Origin: Candidatus Rifleibacteriota bacterium
GTDB taxonomy: Bacteria; Muiribacteriota; Ozemobacteria; Ozemobacterales; Ozemobacteraceae
Direction: 5' to 3'
DNA: 64,000 nt
Assembly: GCA_015233565.1 (NCBI GenBank)
Contig: JADFXM010000029.1
Coordinates: forward strand, 1-64,000
Both the position numbers and the translations under genes were made by a program. The notes under the pieces were generated by a model. It was not told the origin of the DNA. It worked only from the letters and a program-made list of their open reading frames with translations, and made no database searches. Positions 44,136 to 54,240 of the stretch are shown piece after piece. Positions within the stretch are counted from its first letter, which is position 1, and every line of letters begins with the position of its first letter.

Positions 44136-45074
44136 GTGAAACTCCATTTAGTCGTCAGAAACTTAATCAAACTTGGTTTTTTTTTCTTTTTCGCTTGTTC
44201 CAGCATTTGTTTTTCTCAGGCGATTCCTTCGTCAATTGCCTCGGTCCCGGATTCTTTGCTTCCCAGGTATATCCAGGATGAAGTTGGGCTGATAAAGGAA
44301 AACGTCAAACATCAGATTTCTTTGGTTGCGAAAGAAATTGAAAACACTCTCACAATTAGAGTTTTCGTTAGAACTGAATATATTGATGACCAGGAAAAAT
44401 CCCAACATCGAGTTGAATCCTTCTTCTCAGAATGGATTCGAACTATTGGGCTTGAAAAGAGAGGGATTTTATTCTTCGCATTATTACCCAGAAATTCTTT
44501 GCATGGAATGTTTTTTATCCGGGTTGGAATCGGTTTGAAATATTTAATTACGCATGAAATGGGCGAGAAAATTTTAAATCGGGTAATTCTTCCCTCAAAC
44601 CTGGAAAACAATGATGGAAAAGGTTTTCTGGAAGGAATATTGGCGATAAAAACAATGCTGATAGACGAACTGAAAGTCAATCCCTTCCCCTCAGGAAAGC
44701 CAGGAATTACTTTTAGTATTTCCAATTTTTTGTGGAATTCCAAAGAAATTGGGTTGGCATTATTGGTTGCAGTTTTTTTAGGCTACCTTCTCTTCTTTAT
44801 TGAGCGATGTCCAAGATGCAATGGCGTTTTAAGAATATCCAGCGAAATTCTTAAAGAGCCAGGAAAAGATTCCATCGGTCTTCGCAGAAAGAATTTCGCT
44901 TGTGAGTCTTGCGGTTTCAACAGAAGAAAAAAAGAGGCCATTTATCCATCGAATTTTCCTGGCTTTATTATGTGGCTATTGGGAAAACGGCAAAACCTAA
45001 AAATTAAATCTTCTCTTCCTGATGAAGAAAATAGAAAATCGTCTTCTGATGATAGACGTATGCCACCAGAATGA
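44136..45074 (+). CDS. TPM-domain (YgcG-like) membrane protein with zinc ribbon
   Basis: 312 residues. Signal sequence (LGFFFFFACSSICFSQA), then a TPM domain to about residue 185 with the usual opening YIQDEVGLIKENVK and the GIGLKYLIT segment. A transmembrane helix (about 205-225, IGLALLVAVFLGYLLFFI) is followed by a Cys4 cluster (CPRCNG, then CESCGF) on the cytoplasmic side. TPM proteins are implicated in membrane-protein repair or as phosphatases. The start codon is GTG with AGGA about 9 bases upstream. The stop is 14 bases before the RNase P RNA. Confidence 0.8.
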   Translation: MKLHLVVRNLIKLGFFFFFACSSICFSQAIPSSIASVPDSLLPRYIQDEVGLIKENVKHQISLVAKEIENTLTIRVFVRTEYIDDQEKSQHRVESFFSEWIRTIGLEKRGILFFALLPRNSLHGMFFIRVGIGLKYLITHEMGEKILNRVILPSNLENNDGKGFLEGILAIKTMLIDELKVNPFPSGKPGITFSISNFLWNSKEIGLALLVAVFLGYLLFFIERCPRCNGVLRISSEILKEPGKDSIGLRRKNFACESCGFNRRKKEAIYPSNFPGFIMWLLGKRQNLKIKSSLPDEENRKSSSDDRRMPPE

Positions 45075-45088
45075 AGTAATATATTTAT

Positions 45089-45478
45089 GCAGAGCAGTTG
45101 GATGATCGCGATTTATTTGCTGGAAACAGCAGATAAAATGAGGAAAGTCCGGGCTCCATAGGGCAAGGGCGCTGGATAACGTCCAGGCTTTGATGGGGAA
45201 ACCCATCAGAGACGGAAAGTGCAACAGAAAATATTCCGCCGATGGTCCCTCAAAAAGGGACTCAGGTAAGGGTGAAATGGTGCGGTAAGAGCGCACCGGG
45301 CCGCCGGCGACGGTGGGCCTTGGAAAACCCCGCTCGGAGCAAGACCTAACAGGGGAAGGGGCTGCCCGCTCCGAAATCAACCCCGGGATGGTCGCTTGAG
45401 GACATAGGTAACTATGATCCCAGATAGATGATCGTCACCTCTAACGAGGTACAGAACCCGGCTTATAGACTGCTCTGC
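45089..45478 (+). ncRNA. rnpB: RNase P RNA (type A)
   Basis: Catalytic RNA that matures tRNA 5' ends. The conserved P4 strand GAGGAAAGTCCGGGCTCC is at about 45138-45155 and its partner ACAGAACCCGGCTTA at about 45451-45465. The first bases GCAGAGCAG pair with CTGCTCTGC at the 3' end (P1). Intervening paired regions such as GATGGGGAAACCCATC fit the bacterial type A layout. Confidence 0.95.
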
Positions 45479-45690
45479 TTTTATAACCATCTTAACATTT
45501 GTGGACTTTCACGTTTTTTCCTAATAATTTATGTAAAGTTCGGCACTTTTTTTTCCTAACAAATTTTGGAAATTAGCCTTTTAAAAAGATTATGAAGCAT
45601 TACAAATTAAATTTGAGAACGCAAAACGATGTCCGAAAGCCGATTCTCGTAAATGGTGCGTTTTGTTTTCGGATGGTCTAAAAAGAAAAA

Positions 45691-45762
45691 TGGGCACTAC
45701 AGGATTTGAACCTGTGACCCCCGCCGTGTGAAGGCGATGCTCTTCCACTGAGCCAAGTGCCC
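45691..45762 (-). tRNA. tRNA-Val (anticodon CAC)
   Basis: On the minus strand the acceptor GGGCACT pairs with AGTGCCC. The D arm is GCTC/GAGC, the anticodon arm TCGCC-TTCACAC-GGCGG with anticodon CAC, and the T arm ACAGG-TTCAAAT-CCTGT. The discriminator is A and CCA is not encoded. Confidence 0.95.
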
Positions 45763-45769
45763 AATAATA

Positions 45770-45797
45770 ATCATAACATTATCATAATGTGTGCCAA
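45770..45797 (-). promoter_or_regulatory. Promoter of tRNA-Val
   Basis: On the minus strand: TTGGCA (45797-45792), 16-base spacer, TATGAT (45775-45770), ending 7 bases before the mature tRNA 5' end. Confidence 0.55.
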
Positions 45798-45839
45798 GAT
45801 TCAAGAAATAATTACAAATAAAATCCAAAGGAGATGGCG

Positions 45840-46790
45840 ATGCCAAAAATTCTCAAAATAAGGGATTTAATCGGTGCGTTATTCGGTGTTATTCTTTTTT
45901 CGATTGCCGTAATGGCGTTCGAAGAGAGATCGACACGCCCCATCGTGCACATTCAGGATTTCCACGATGCCCTAGAAGCTGAACAAATTATTGCGGCAGC
46001 TCAATCCGTACCTCCGGAACGTAGAATTACTTTTGTTTCCGGCTATTTTCTTGGCCGAAAATATCATCCGGAAACGCAAAAACGCATAAAAGATTTGCGG
46101 TCTAATCCTAATGTGAGATTAGAGGCTTCCAATACCCAACCACTCCCTCTCGAAATACTTCCTACAAGCTTGGAATATCTTGATTGTATGACCTATGTAG
46201 AACATGTTCTCGCCTTGGCATCATCTGATAGAGCTGATTATACCGGCTCTTTCCTCCCAAGATTGGTTGATGTAATGTTCGATGCCAATTCTGAACCTTT
46301 GACGAATCACCTTCGAAGTCATTTCACTTCGCACTGGGGTGACGTAAACGAAAGAAAAGGTTACATTCTGAATCTTGCCCGCGGACATCCTGCCGCAGTT
46401 TCTCGCGAAGTTCTTCTCAATAAAGTTGGCGATAACAAAACATATTATGTGGTAGATCGATTTATGATATCAACTGCACCACAAATTATTTATTATTTTC
46501 CCCTGAATGCAATTCTCGAAAGAAGAGTCGATCTTTCATCCGGCGATATTCTTGCTTTGATTACTGATAAAGAAGGTCTTGATGTGTCACACATGGCATT
46601 TTTTATTTTACAGCATGGAAAAAGGCTATTTCGCCATGCCTCCTATTCAAAAAATATTATTACTGAAGAGGATTTCGAGACATTTTTACGACAGAAAAAA
46701 GATCTTAAAGGTTTGATGGTATTCAGGCCCATACTCAAAGCTCCTCCTCCCCCAAATTATCAATTCGTTGAAAACAGCCACTTAAAGTAA
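45840..46790 (+). CDS. DUF1460 amidase-like exported protein
   Basis: 316 residues. N-terminal hydrophobic export segment (LIGALFGVILFSIAVMAF), then a DUF1460 domain with its Cys motif LDCMTYVEHVLALA near residue 118 and downstream His and Asp positions (DVSHMAFF near 254) that fit an NlpC/P60-like thiol hydrolase. The family acts on cell-wall peptides as N-acetylmuramoyl-L-alanine amidase-like enzymes. ATG 45840 is chosen over ATG 45834 because AAAGGAG ends directly at the latter, leaving no spacing, and gives 6 bases to the former. Confidence 0.8.
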   Translation: MPKILKIRDLIGALFGVILFSIAVMAFEERSTRPIVHIQDFHDALEAEQIIAAAQSVPPERRITFVSGYFLGRKYHPETQKRIKDLRSNPNVRLEASNTQPLPLEILPTSLEYLDCMTYVEHVLALASSDRADYTGSFLPRLVDVMFDANSEPLTNHLRSHFTSHWGDVNERKGYILNLARGHPAAVSREVLLNKVGDNKTYYVVDRFMISTAPQIIYYFPLNAILERRVDLSSGDILALITDKEGLDVSHMAFFILQHGKRLFRHASYSKNIITEEDFETFLRQKKDLKGLMVFRPILKAPPPPNYQFVENSHLK

Positions 46791-47170
46791 GTTTTTTCTT
46801 TGTACTAATTAGATTGCATGGGAATTTTCTTTCCGAAGGCTTTTCCTCGAAGAAATTCGGGGCTCCTCATTCGTTTTTTTGAACGAACTTCCCAAAATCG
46901 TAAGTTAAATAACGTCTGAAACTCTACTCTTTAGAAAACTTTACTGGACACTTTTCTGAAAAATCCGTAAGATTAAAATATATCTCCTATAACCTCAAAA
47001 AATTGGGGGTTCGTGCGTTATATGGCGTAATTAGTGACCCTGAATACTTGTTTTGGGTCGATTATTACCTTCAAAAACCCTGGTTTAAGCGTTTTGATAA
47101 AACAATTTTCCCCAACAGATTCACAAAAAAAAATAAATAAAAAATACCGTTATTCAAGGAGCAGGAAATA
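46791..47170. other. Intergenic, no gene seen
   Basis: Contains short hairpins, for example TTCG...CGAA around a T7 run near 46874-46892, that may end the DUF1460 transcript. No gene or known RNA was recognised. Confidence 0.4.
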
Positions 47171-49753
47171 ATGATTAGACGACAAAAGCAGGTTCTCGGT
47201 GGATTTTTGTTTTTTTTCATATTCGCATTAGTTTTTTCTTGTTGTTCTTTCTCTGCTCCATTAGCCCAGGTGACGTTTATTGATGTCGGTCAGGGCGATT
47301 CAATTTTAATCCGTACCAAGGAAAAAAACATTTTGATCGACGCAGGTGATGATCGTTTCAACACTGGAAAAGGCATAATCCTCCCTCTTTTAAAAAAATT
47401 GGGAATTAATAAAATTGATACTGCAGTTATTTCACATCCTCACCGTGACCATTTCGGCGGCTTCCTGGATATGATCCCAGAAATTCCAATCGGAGAATTC
47501 TTATATTCTGCCGATTATCAAAGCGGTGGCGATGCCGGACAAACGGCCGGAGGGGATGAACAGCTCTATAAAAAACTTGTTGCCTTGATTCAGGCAAAGA
47601 ATATTCCCTATAACGTTCCTGCCAAAGGATCCCAACTAAACTGGGGAACAGGGGTTACTGCTGAAGTTCTGCGCGTCGGTTTTCCACCCTACACTCCACC
47701 TACCCATTCCAATCCGACACATCCACCTACTTCCCCTAATCCTAATCCTCTTCCACCAGCACTTAAAGTCAATGCGAACGAACTTTCTTTGATAATAAAA
47801 TTTACCGCAGGAAAAACAAGCTACGTCTTTACCGGAGATTCCGAAATTAATGCTGAGACTCAGGTTGTAAGTGATTTCAGAGATAAATTAAAATGCACCG
47901 TTCTCAAGTCTCCCCACCACGGCAGCCGCACTTCCTCAAGCAACGCTTTCATGGATGCAGTTCAACCCGAATACGCCGTCATCTCCGTAGGAAAAGACAA
48001 CTCCTACGGACATCCTAACCAGGAAACCCTCGACAAATATGCTTCTTATAAAATCAAAGTCTTTCGAACCGATGAAGATGGCACAGTTGATACTGTTACC
48101 GATGGAACACAGATTAATTTTTCTTCCAATCAAACCCCTCTCGCGTTTGTAGGAGATCACCAAATTTTATCTCTGACAAATAATTCCGCGACACTCGCAT
48201 GGCAAACTAACAAACTTTCTAATTCACAGATAAAATTTGGAATTGGAACCTACACTGAATCCAGACTAATCCTCGAAGCAACTGCAAGTCACGCAATTTC
48301 TGTTTCAGGATTAAAGCCTGACACCAGTTATCAATTTATCATTTTTTCGCGCGACTCCAGAATTAATAATCAATTGATTGCCAAAGAGGGAGAATTCAAA
48401 ACTCCGGCCACTGACTGTAATCCTCTCCCAAAGATTTCGAATATTTCGACTTCTGCAAAAAGCATTTATTTCAAGCGACCTTTTAAATTTTCTTCAGTGC
48501 TTCAAAATCCAGCTTCCCAAGAAGTTTCAGGTTTGCGCTTAGAAATTTATCAGAAGAGTATTATTTCCGAAAATTTAATTGCCTCTAAAGAAGGAATAAA
48601 CCTTCCTACCGCAGCGACAAGCAATAAAATTGATTTTGATTTGAACGTTTCACAAATTGGCAAGGTTGAGTTATTCGCTGTTCTGAAAAAAGACTCGAAA
48701 ATTGTTGACACTTCTTCTCTTAATATTGTTGTCTCACCAAAAGTTGTTTGGGTTGATTGTGCTCATGGCAACAAAGATTTCTTTACTGGTGCCTTTTCAG
48801 GAATGAAATTAGATCTCTTCAAGACATTGGGAATAGAATTTCATAGCATTTCTGACAACCGGGGAATTGCTTCCAATACCTTTAAAGAAGCCTTTTCTTT
48901 AATTATTCCACATCCCGAGACTGCCTTTAATCCTACCGAAATTTCAGCTATCCACGATTACCTTTCTAAGGGTGGCTCTGTGATGCTGTTCGGCCAGGCT
49001 AATTTCAAGGATACAAGCCATTCTGGCTTTTTGAATGATCTTTTAAAAGGAATCGGCAGTGGAATAAGGTTTAATCTTGATGAGGTTTGCGACCCTACGA
49101 ATAATGTTGGGTTCCCCTGGGGAGTGGTCATCCAAAAATTCCCTTCTTCGATTGCTCAGGGAATTTCGAAAATTATTGCCAGGAATAGCTGTTCATTACT
49201 TAATTCAAAAATGGAAGGTTTAACCGCTTCGAAGAATATACAGATTCTTGCGACCGGAGATGAAGATTCCTACGAGGTTAACGGGACTCAAACCTCCGAT
49301 TCCTGGGTTTATGCCTCCCATACTCCGATTTTACCAATCCCGGTAGTCGCGTGTGAAGACCTTGGAGCTGGTAGAGTAGCCTGTTTCGGAGGAAAACTCT
49401 ATGGTGAAAAAAGCTACGAACGCTCTTCTTCCGATGGACAAAATTCCGACTTCAATCGAATTGTCATTTCCTGGTTGATGCAGGCAAAAGACAAGGATCT
49501 GAGAAGTCTTATTATTGCAGCATCCGAACTTGAATTTCTCCAGGATCCCGAATTGCAAAGCATTCGATATGAGGCCATTAAATCCCGCGCCCTTGAACTG
49601 TTTGAAATCGATCTTCAGGAAAATTCACAGGACCTTATTAAAGATGCTTTCAATGGTCAATCTGGTCAGACAGTTGATAATTTGAAAAATGATTTTAAAG
49701 ATTCCTTGCTATTCAAAAAAATCCATGATGAAGGAAAACTTTTCGATTTCTGA
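47171..49753 (+). CDS. ComEC-like metallo-beta-lactamase with FN3 and amidotransferase-like domains
   Basis: 860 residues. Signal peptide (LFFFIFALVFSCCSFSA). An MBL domain follows, of the type found at the ComEC C-terminus: FIDVGQGDSILI, metal ligands H89, H91, D93 and H94 (HPHRDH), then SPHHGSR and the YGHP that closes the site. A Pro-rich insert lies at about 175-200. Next an FN3-like domain (about 320-415, ATLAWQTNKLSNSQIKFG), a beta-rich region (about 425-515), and a Rossmann-like domain (about 520-760, WVDCAHGN; GGSVMLFGQANF) resembling DUF4350/glutamine-amidotransferase folds. The last 90 residues are helical. None of ComEC's membrane channel is present, so this is a secreted enzyme, not the competence pore. 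Confidence 0.78.
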   Translation: MIRRQKQVLGGFLFFFIFALVFSCCSFSAPLAQVTFIDVGQGDSILIRTKEKNILIDAGDDRFNTGKGIILPLLKKLGINKIDTAVISHPHRDHFGGFLDMIPEIPIGEFLYSADYQSGGDAGQTAGGDEQLYKKLVALIQAKNIPYNVPAKGSQLNWGTGVTAEVLRVGFPPYTPPTHSNPTHPPTSPNPNPLPPALKVNANELSLIIKFTAGKTSYVFTGDSEINAETQVVSDFRDKLKCTVLKSPHHGSRTSSSNAFMDAVQPEYAVISVGKDNSYGHPNQETLDKYASYKIKVFRTDEDGTVDTVTDGTQINFSSNQTPLAFVGDHQILSLTNNSATLAWQTNKLSNSQIKFGIGTYTESRLILEATASHAISVSGLKPDTSYQFIIFSRDSRINNQLIAKEGEFKTPATDCNPLPKISNISTSAKSIYFKRPFKFSSVLQNPASQEVSGLRLEIYQKSIISENLIASKEGINLPTAATSNKIDFDLNVSQIGKVELFAVLKKDSKIVDTSSLNIVVSPKVVWVDCAHGNKDFFTGAFSGMKLDLFKTLGIEFHSISDNRGIASNTFKEAFSLIIPHPETAFNPTEISAIHDYLSKGGSVMLFGQANFKDTSHSGFLNDLLKGIGSGIRFNLDEVCDPTNNVGFPWGVVIQKFPSSIAQGISKIIARNSCSLLNSKMEGLTASKNIQILATGDEDSYEVNGTQTSDSWVYASHTPILPIPVVACEDLGAGRVACFGGKLYGEKSYERSSSDGQNSDFNRIVISWLMQAKDKDLRSLIIAASELEFLQDPELQSIRYEAIKSRALELFEIDLQENSQDLIKDAFNGQSGQTVDNLKNDFKDSLLFKKIHDEGKLFDF

Positions 49754-49975
49754 AAAACTATCCTTGCTTAATTCTTGCTAAGCGTTTTCAAAGATTCAGG
49801 GCAGTCCTGAACTTATTACTAAATAGCCAGTTTAGGGTAACGGTTCCTTTTCCGAATGATGCTCAAGACTCAGTTGTTGAAGGGAGTTTAAGCGACTATG
49901 GAAATATGGATTTATTTGCCTGTTCCGCTGCTGAATGCCACACCAGATCTAGAGGATTGCAGTAACCAATAAAAC

Positions 49976-52249
49976 TCAACCCAGATTAGGGGACACCTCC
50001 GGATCAGAATTCGCAGGTTTTGGTCGAGGAGGAAGATTCTTTGCTGAAATCACTTTAGGGGGTTCTGGTGGTGGCCCTATAAGTTTGTTTCCGCCAGGGT
50101 TCATCTCCTCTTCTGGAAGCGTTTCAAGAATAAAATTGGAAAGCATTCTCTTCAAATCTTCAGAAACCATAGTTAAATGTTTTGTTACCTTCGCAAGTTC
50201 CTGAATGTTATCTTTCTGGGTTTGCAGGGATGATAAAACGTCATCCACTTCGTTTGTCGTTGTTTTTATTGAGAGCGACAAATTTTCCACGGCCATACTG
50301 ACTGATTCGATGTTCTTGCTTTGTTCCGCTCCGGATTTACTGATATCCTGAACCATAACATTAACGTTTTCCGAAGCTAAACCGATTTCATCGAGAAGAA
50401 GGCCTGCGCGGTTAATGATTCCAACACCTTCCTGAACTTTTTCTTTTCCAAGGCTCATTTCTTCTACAGCTTTGTTAGTTTTTTGCTGAATTTCTCCAAT
50501 AAGGGCACCAATTTCTTCAGCCGCTTTCGCACTTTGCTCTGCAAGCTTCTTTACATTTTCAGCGACTACTACAAAACCTTTCCCTTGTTCACCGGCTCTT
50601 GCAGCTTCTATTGCTGCGTTTAAGGCAAGTAAGTTCGTTTGGCGGGAAATTGCGGTAATTGTTAAAACGATTTTTCCGATTTTTCTTGATTGAGCTCTCA
50701 ATTCCTCCAGCACTCGAGAGGAATCCCCAACCGCCCGTTCTATTCCCTTTATTGTTGATGAGGCTTCCCTGACTGATTCCATGCCCTGGGCGGCTTTGAT
50801 TCGATTCTGAACTGATTCCTCATAGGCGCGATTCGATCGTTTTGCAACCAATTGCGCGTTTGCAGAAATTTCCTGTATGGCTGCGGCAGTTTTCTCAAGG
50901 GTCAACGAGGAAAGTTTCGAAGCTTTGGTTATTCTCTGCGTGTTGCCAAGTATTTTTAAAACTGAATCATTTTCCTGCCCGGTCGCATCCGAAATCTGGT
51001 TTGCCATTGCAAACAGGCGATTGATGATGTCCTGTATCTGAAGCAAAAACCTTTGAATATATGCAATAAAACGATTGAATCGGTCTGAGACTTCAGTGAC
51101 TTCATCATGTCCTTGAGTTAATATTCTTCTGGTTAAATCTCCACGGCCACGTGAAATTTCTTCAAGCCCACTTGAAACACCCTGAATCGATTTAACTACC
51201 CCCCGGATTACTAGCATGTTTATTGCAGTCATAATCAAAAGCCCAAAAATTATCAGAAACATTGAAAAATCCTGAGCTTTGTCAAGAGTACTTAATGCTC
51301 CCTTTGTATTAATTATTGTCATTAGAATCCATTTGGTTGTTCGTATCGGAACGGAAACAACCAAAAGATGCGAAAATTCAGTTTTCAAAAACTCTTCTAC
51401 TGGTGCGGTTGAGCCTGTAATTTTAGAACTTAATAAATTCTTCCCTTCCTCTATCGGTTGTCTTAAAAAGGGTTCATTTTGATTTGTAAAAATATTGTTT
51501 TGGGGATCAAGAACATAATTGGGGTTTTTATGTGCGAGGTAAGCCCCATTTTGTGATGGTTCAGTTGTTAAAATCGCTGTTTCACCACCCAGACCTTCAG
51601 TTAAACCCGGAATTGAACTGAAAATGGATTCAAGATTTATTCCAATAAGCACCAAACCTATGGATTTGTTTTCATGGGTGATTACCTTCCCAAAATAAAC
51701 AAACCTGGTTTGAACCTCCTCAAAATCCATTAAAAATACCGGGGAAATAAACAAATCTTCGGGAGTAAGGCTTGCAATTGAAATAAAGGGCACTATTGGT
51801 TCAATTGAATTTTTCTGATTGGAAAGGATTTTTCCATTTTTTCCAATTCGGAGAATTACTTCATTCTTTGAATTAATAAACATAATTTCATGAAGTTTCT
51901 CAGGTGTTTCTTCCCCTGAAAGGAAGTTTTTTATTAGTCCCGAGATATTTTCACGCCACTGATTGATTGAATCTTGTGCTTCTGGTTTTAAATAATTCCA
52001 TGTAAAATATTGAACTGTAGAATTTAGCTTTGAAATAAAATTAACCACGTCAATTTGTTTTTGAACAAATCCGTTAATGTGTTTTGTTTCACTTTGAAGA
52101 ATAGTTTGGATTTGCAATGGAATTTGGTGCGCGACGGCTTCTCTCACTCTTCCTGAAGTGTACCAGTTTAATCCGAATAGGATAAACGAAACCATCACCA
52201 TTGTTACAAAAAGGCGGGTTTTAATTTTTAAATCAGCAAAAAAATTCAT
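49976..52249 (-). CDS. Methyl-accepting chemotaxis protein
   Basis: 757 residues. First transmembrane helix (about 11-28), an extracytoplasmic Cache-type sensor of about 290 residues, second helix (about 330-352), HAMP domain (GLEEISRGRGDLTRRI), then the cytoplasmic four-helix signalling domain. The hairpin tip region carries the conserved AARAGEQGKGFVVVAENVKK segment. The Pro-rich C-terminal tail has no CheR-binding pentapeptide. No che genes are in the window, so it feeds a pathway encoded elsewhere. The ligand is unknown. Confidence 0.92.
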   Translation of the reverse strand: MNFFADLKIKTRLFVTMVMVSFILFGLNWYTSGRVREAVAHQIPLQIQTILQSETKHINGFVQKQIDVVNFISKLNSTVQYFTWNYLKPEAQDSINQWRENISGLIKNFLSGEETPEKLHEIMFINSKNEVILRIGKNGKILSNQKNSIEPIVPFISIASLTPEDLFISPVFLMDFEEVQTRFVYFGKVITHENKSIGLVLIGINLESIFSSIPGLTEGLGGETAILTTEPSQNGAYLAHKNPNYVLDPQNNIFTNQNEPFLRQPIEEGKNLLSSKITGSTAPVEEFLKTEFSHLLVVSVPIRTTKWILMTIINTKGALSTLDKAQDFSMFLIIFGLLIMTAINMLVIRGVVKSIQGVSSGLEEISRGRGDLTRRILTQGHDEVTEVSDRFNRFIAYIQRFLLQIQDIINRLFAMANQISDATGQENDSVLKILGNTQRITKASKLSSLTLEKTAAAIQEISANAQLVAKRSNRAYEESVQNRIKAAQGMESVREASSTIKGIERAVGDSSRVLEELRAQSRKIGKIVLTITAISRQTNLLALNAAIEAARAGEQGKGFVVVAENVKKLAEQSAKAAEEIGALIGEIQQKTNKAVEEMSLGKEKVQEGVGIINRAGLLLDEIGLASENVNVMVQDISKSGAEQSKNIESVSMAVENLSLSIKTTTNEVDDVLSSLQTQKDNIQELAKVTKHLTMVSEDLKRMLSNFILETLPEEEMNPGGNKLIGPPPEPPKVISAKNLPPRPKPANSDPEVSPNLG

Positions 52250-52620
52250 TTAATTTCCAGAAAATTCATTATTTTTTCAATCAGTTAATCTGAAAAAATT
52301 CAATCAAAGAGACCTTTGGCCTGGAATTACTATTATACTGTGTTTATTACTTCATTTTAAGGAATGTTCTTACGGAAATCCTTATTCAGAGACTAGTCAA
52401 ATCCTAACATAAATCGAAGCAATAACCATTTTTCTTTTTCTTGCCAATAGGAACAGCTTTAGTTGTTAAATCCCCTTTCCATGACAGTTGCCAAGGGGTT
52501 CTCGGGAATTTGCTCCTGTGTTGAACTAGTTTTTGCTCCGGTATTAACCCCCAAATATTGTAATAATACCTTCTTATAGTATTTAATTGAATTCTTTAGA
52601 TGGTGTCAACAAATTCTTTT
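52250..52620. other. Intergenic with hairpin downstream of the amidase gene
   Basis: CCCCTT (52472-52477) pairs with AAGGGG (52493-52498), a plausible transcript end for the minus-strand amidase gene. No gene seen. Confidence 0.35.
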
Positions 52621-54096
52621 TCAGGAGGCAAAATCTTGTTCGGGCAAAACCTTATTTCCAATTTCATTTGTATTTCCTGATTTTATTACCATTGCAGAAA
52701 GAGATGGAATCCGAATAACTTCCCCAGCTTTTAATTTCTTCCGCTTCCCCAAATTATTTACTTCGCTGAGAGTTGATACTCCAACATTAAATTTGCTTGC
52801 AACAGTTTTTAGGGTTTCTCCCTTTTTGACCTTGTAAATTTTGCTGTTGCGCAATAAGGACGCTCTTCTTTCCCTGGCTCTTCTAGACCTTTCAGCTTCA
52901 GCTCGCTTGGCTGATTCAACATTCATGGCGTATTGGAGATAGTTTGTATCAAATCCCTCCTGAATGCGCCCTTCAAGAAAATCCCGAACTCCGAGATAGA
53001 CTCCTTGAGCAAGTCTCATTTGCCCATTTTGATCCTTTAAATACCAGGCATCCTGATTGTTGGAAGTATATCCTAATTCTACCAGAATAGATGGGAGTGC
53101 TACTGAATGCAAAACTTTAAAACCTGCGCGCTTTACTCCCGCATTAGGCAATCCGGGGTTTGAGTAAGCCAATCTCCTGCTCATTTTTTCTGCCAATTGT
53201 CTGCTTTTAAACATCGTTGAAGCTTGTTGTTTCCAAAAACTTGGTTTGTTCGCAGATGGGTTTATTGATTCATATACCCCCCCAATTGCGTCCTGCTGGT
53301 TTTCCTGATCGGCAATCTGCCTTTCAGCTTCTCCAATTGCTCCCCTGGGCGATTCGTAATAAACCTCAGTTCCTCTCACACATCTTTTTGAATTATAATT
53401 TGCATGGACACTAACAAATACGTCTGCACCTAACTGCTCTGCAATTTGCGATCTTCGTTGAAGGGGAATAATATAATCCCCTGAGCGCGACAGAACTGCT
53501 TTGTATCTAGGATCACGATCAAAAAATGATTTTATCAATTTCCCCATTCGTAGAACATAATCTTTCTCAACAATTCCATTGTGGGTTGCCCCTGGATCTT
53601 CTCCACCATGACCAGGATCAATCAACACTATCTTGATATTTTGGGCTTTCAGTTTCGCTATCTCCAGTTTTTCATCCTGGCGCCGCTGGGCTTGTGCGGT
53701 TTGTGATTCACTCAGCATAATTACTATTCGATCAGGTTTTTGGGGTGCTTTGGGAAGTAAGAAATTTTTATACTGGACTGACGGAGGTAGTTTAAACGCT
53801 ATGCGAACTCCTGCTCCTTGTATCTCCTGGACTTTTAGCTGCGAAATGAATGAATTGTTCAGCATAAAATTTTTCTGTCCAGGGCGGAAATTCCCATTTT
53901 CAATGTCAAAAAAGAAGGTGCCATCTTCTAAGGCTCTTACTGGCGAAACTGCAGGGGTCCAGCTGAGGTCAAAAACTATCTGGGCCTCTTCAGGGCTTTG
54001 CCAAAACCTGATGTCTGTAATTCGATTATCTTGGGAAAAAGCAACCTGACTGATAAAAATAAATATCGAGGCCATGGAAATTAATTTTCTGACCAT
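52621..54096 (-). CDS. N-acetylmuramoyl-L-alanine amidase, AMIN-Amidase_3-LysM
   Basis: 491 residues. Signal peptide (MVRKLISMASIFIFISQVAFS), AMIN localisation domain (about 25-130), Amidase_3 catalytic domain (about 155-385) with zinc ligands H163 (DPGHGG), E177 (VEKD) and H231 (VSVHANYN) and catalytic E340 (LVELGYTSN), and a C-terminal LysM (about 425-475). Cleaves peptide stems from peptidoglycan, normally at division. AAGGAG lies 8 bases before ATG 54096; an in-frame TTG 18 bases earlier contains that site and is rejected. An insert between H231 and E340 may be the autoinhibitory helix of AmiC-type enzymes. Confidence 0.92.
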   Translation of the reverse strand: MVRKLISMASIFIFISQVAFSQDNRITDIRFWQSPEEAQIVFDLSWTPAVSPVRALEDGTFFFDIENGNFRPGQKNFMLNNSFISQLKVQEIQGAGVRIAFKLPPSVQYKNFLLPKAPQKPDRIVIMLSESQTAQAQRRQDEKLEIAKLKAQNIKIVLIDPGHGGEDPGATHNGIVEKDYVLRMGKLIKSFFDRDPRYKAVLSRSGDYIIPLQRRSQIAEQLGADVFVSVHANYNSKRCVRGTEVYYESPRGAIGEAERQIADQENQQDAIGGVYESINPSANKPSFWKQQASTMFKSRQLAEKMSRRLAYSNPGLPNAGVKRAGFKVLHSVALPSILVELGYTSNNQDAWYLKDQNGQMRLAQGVYLGVRDFLEGRIQEGFDTNYLQYAMNVESAKRAEAERSRRARERRASLLRNSKIYKVKKGETLKTVASKFNVGVSTLSEVNNLGKRKKLKAGEVIRIPSLSAMVIKSGNTNEIGNKVLPEQDFAS

Positions 54097-54240
54097 TTTT
54101 TTTGACTCCTTCAACCAAAGCGATCAACTTTGGTGATTATTATCGCTTCTTTGTATCTCCCCATTTTTTGAGGGATACATTCCTTTTTCAACATTCGATA
54201 ACTGTATATCGGTGTTATGTGGTTGGAAATTTATCTTCAT

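Noticed and set aside
44997..45380. 127-codon minus-strand frame across the RNase P RNA
   Set aside because: The sequence is fully explained by the structured RNA on the other strand.
47171..49753. Considered as the competence protein ComEC
   Set aside because: It has a signal peptide and no multi-helix competence channel; only the MBL domain type is shared.
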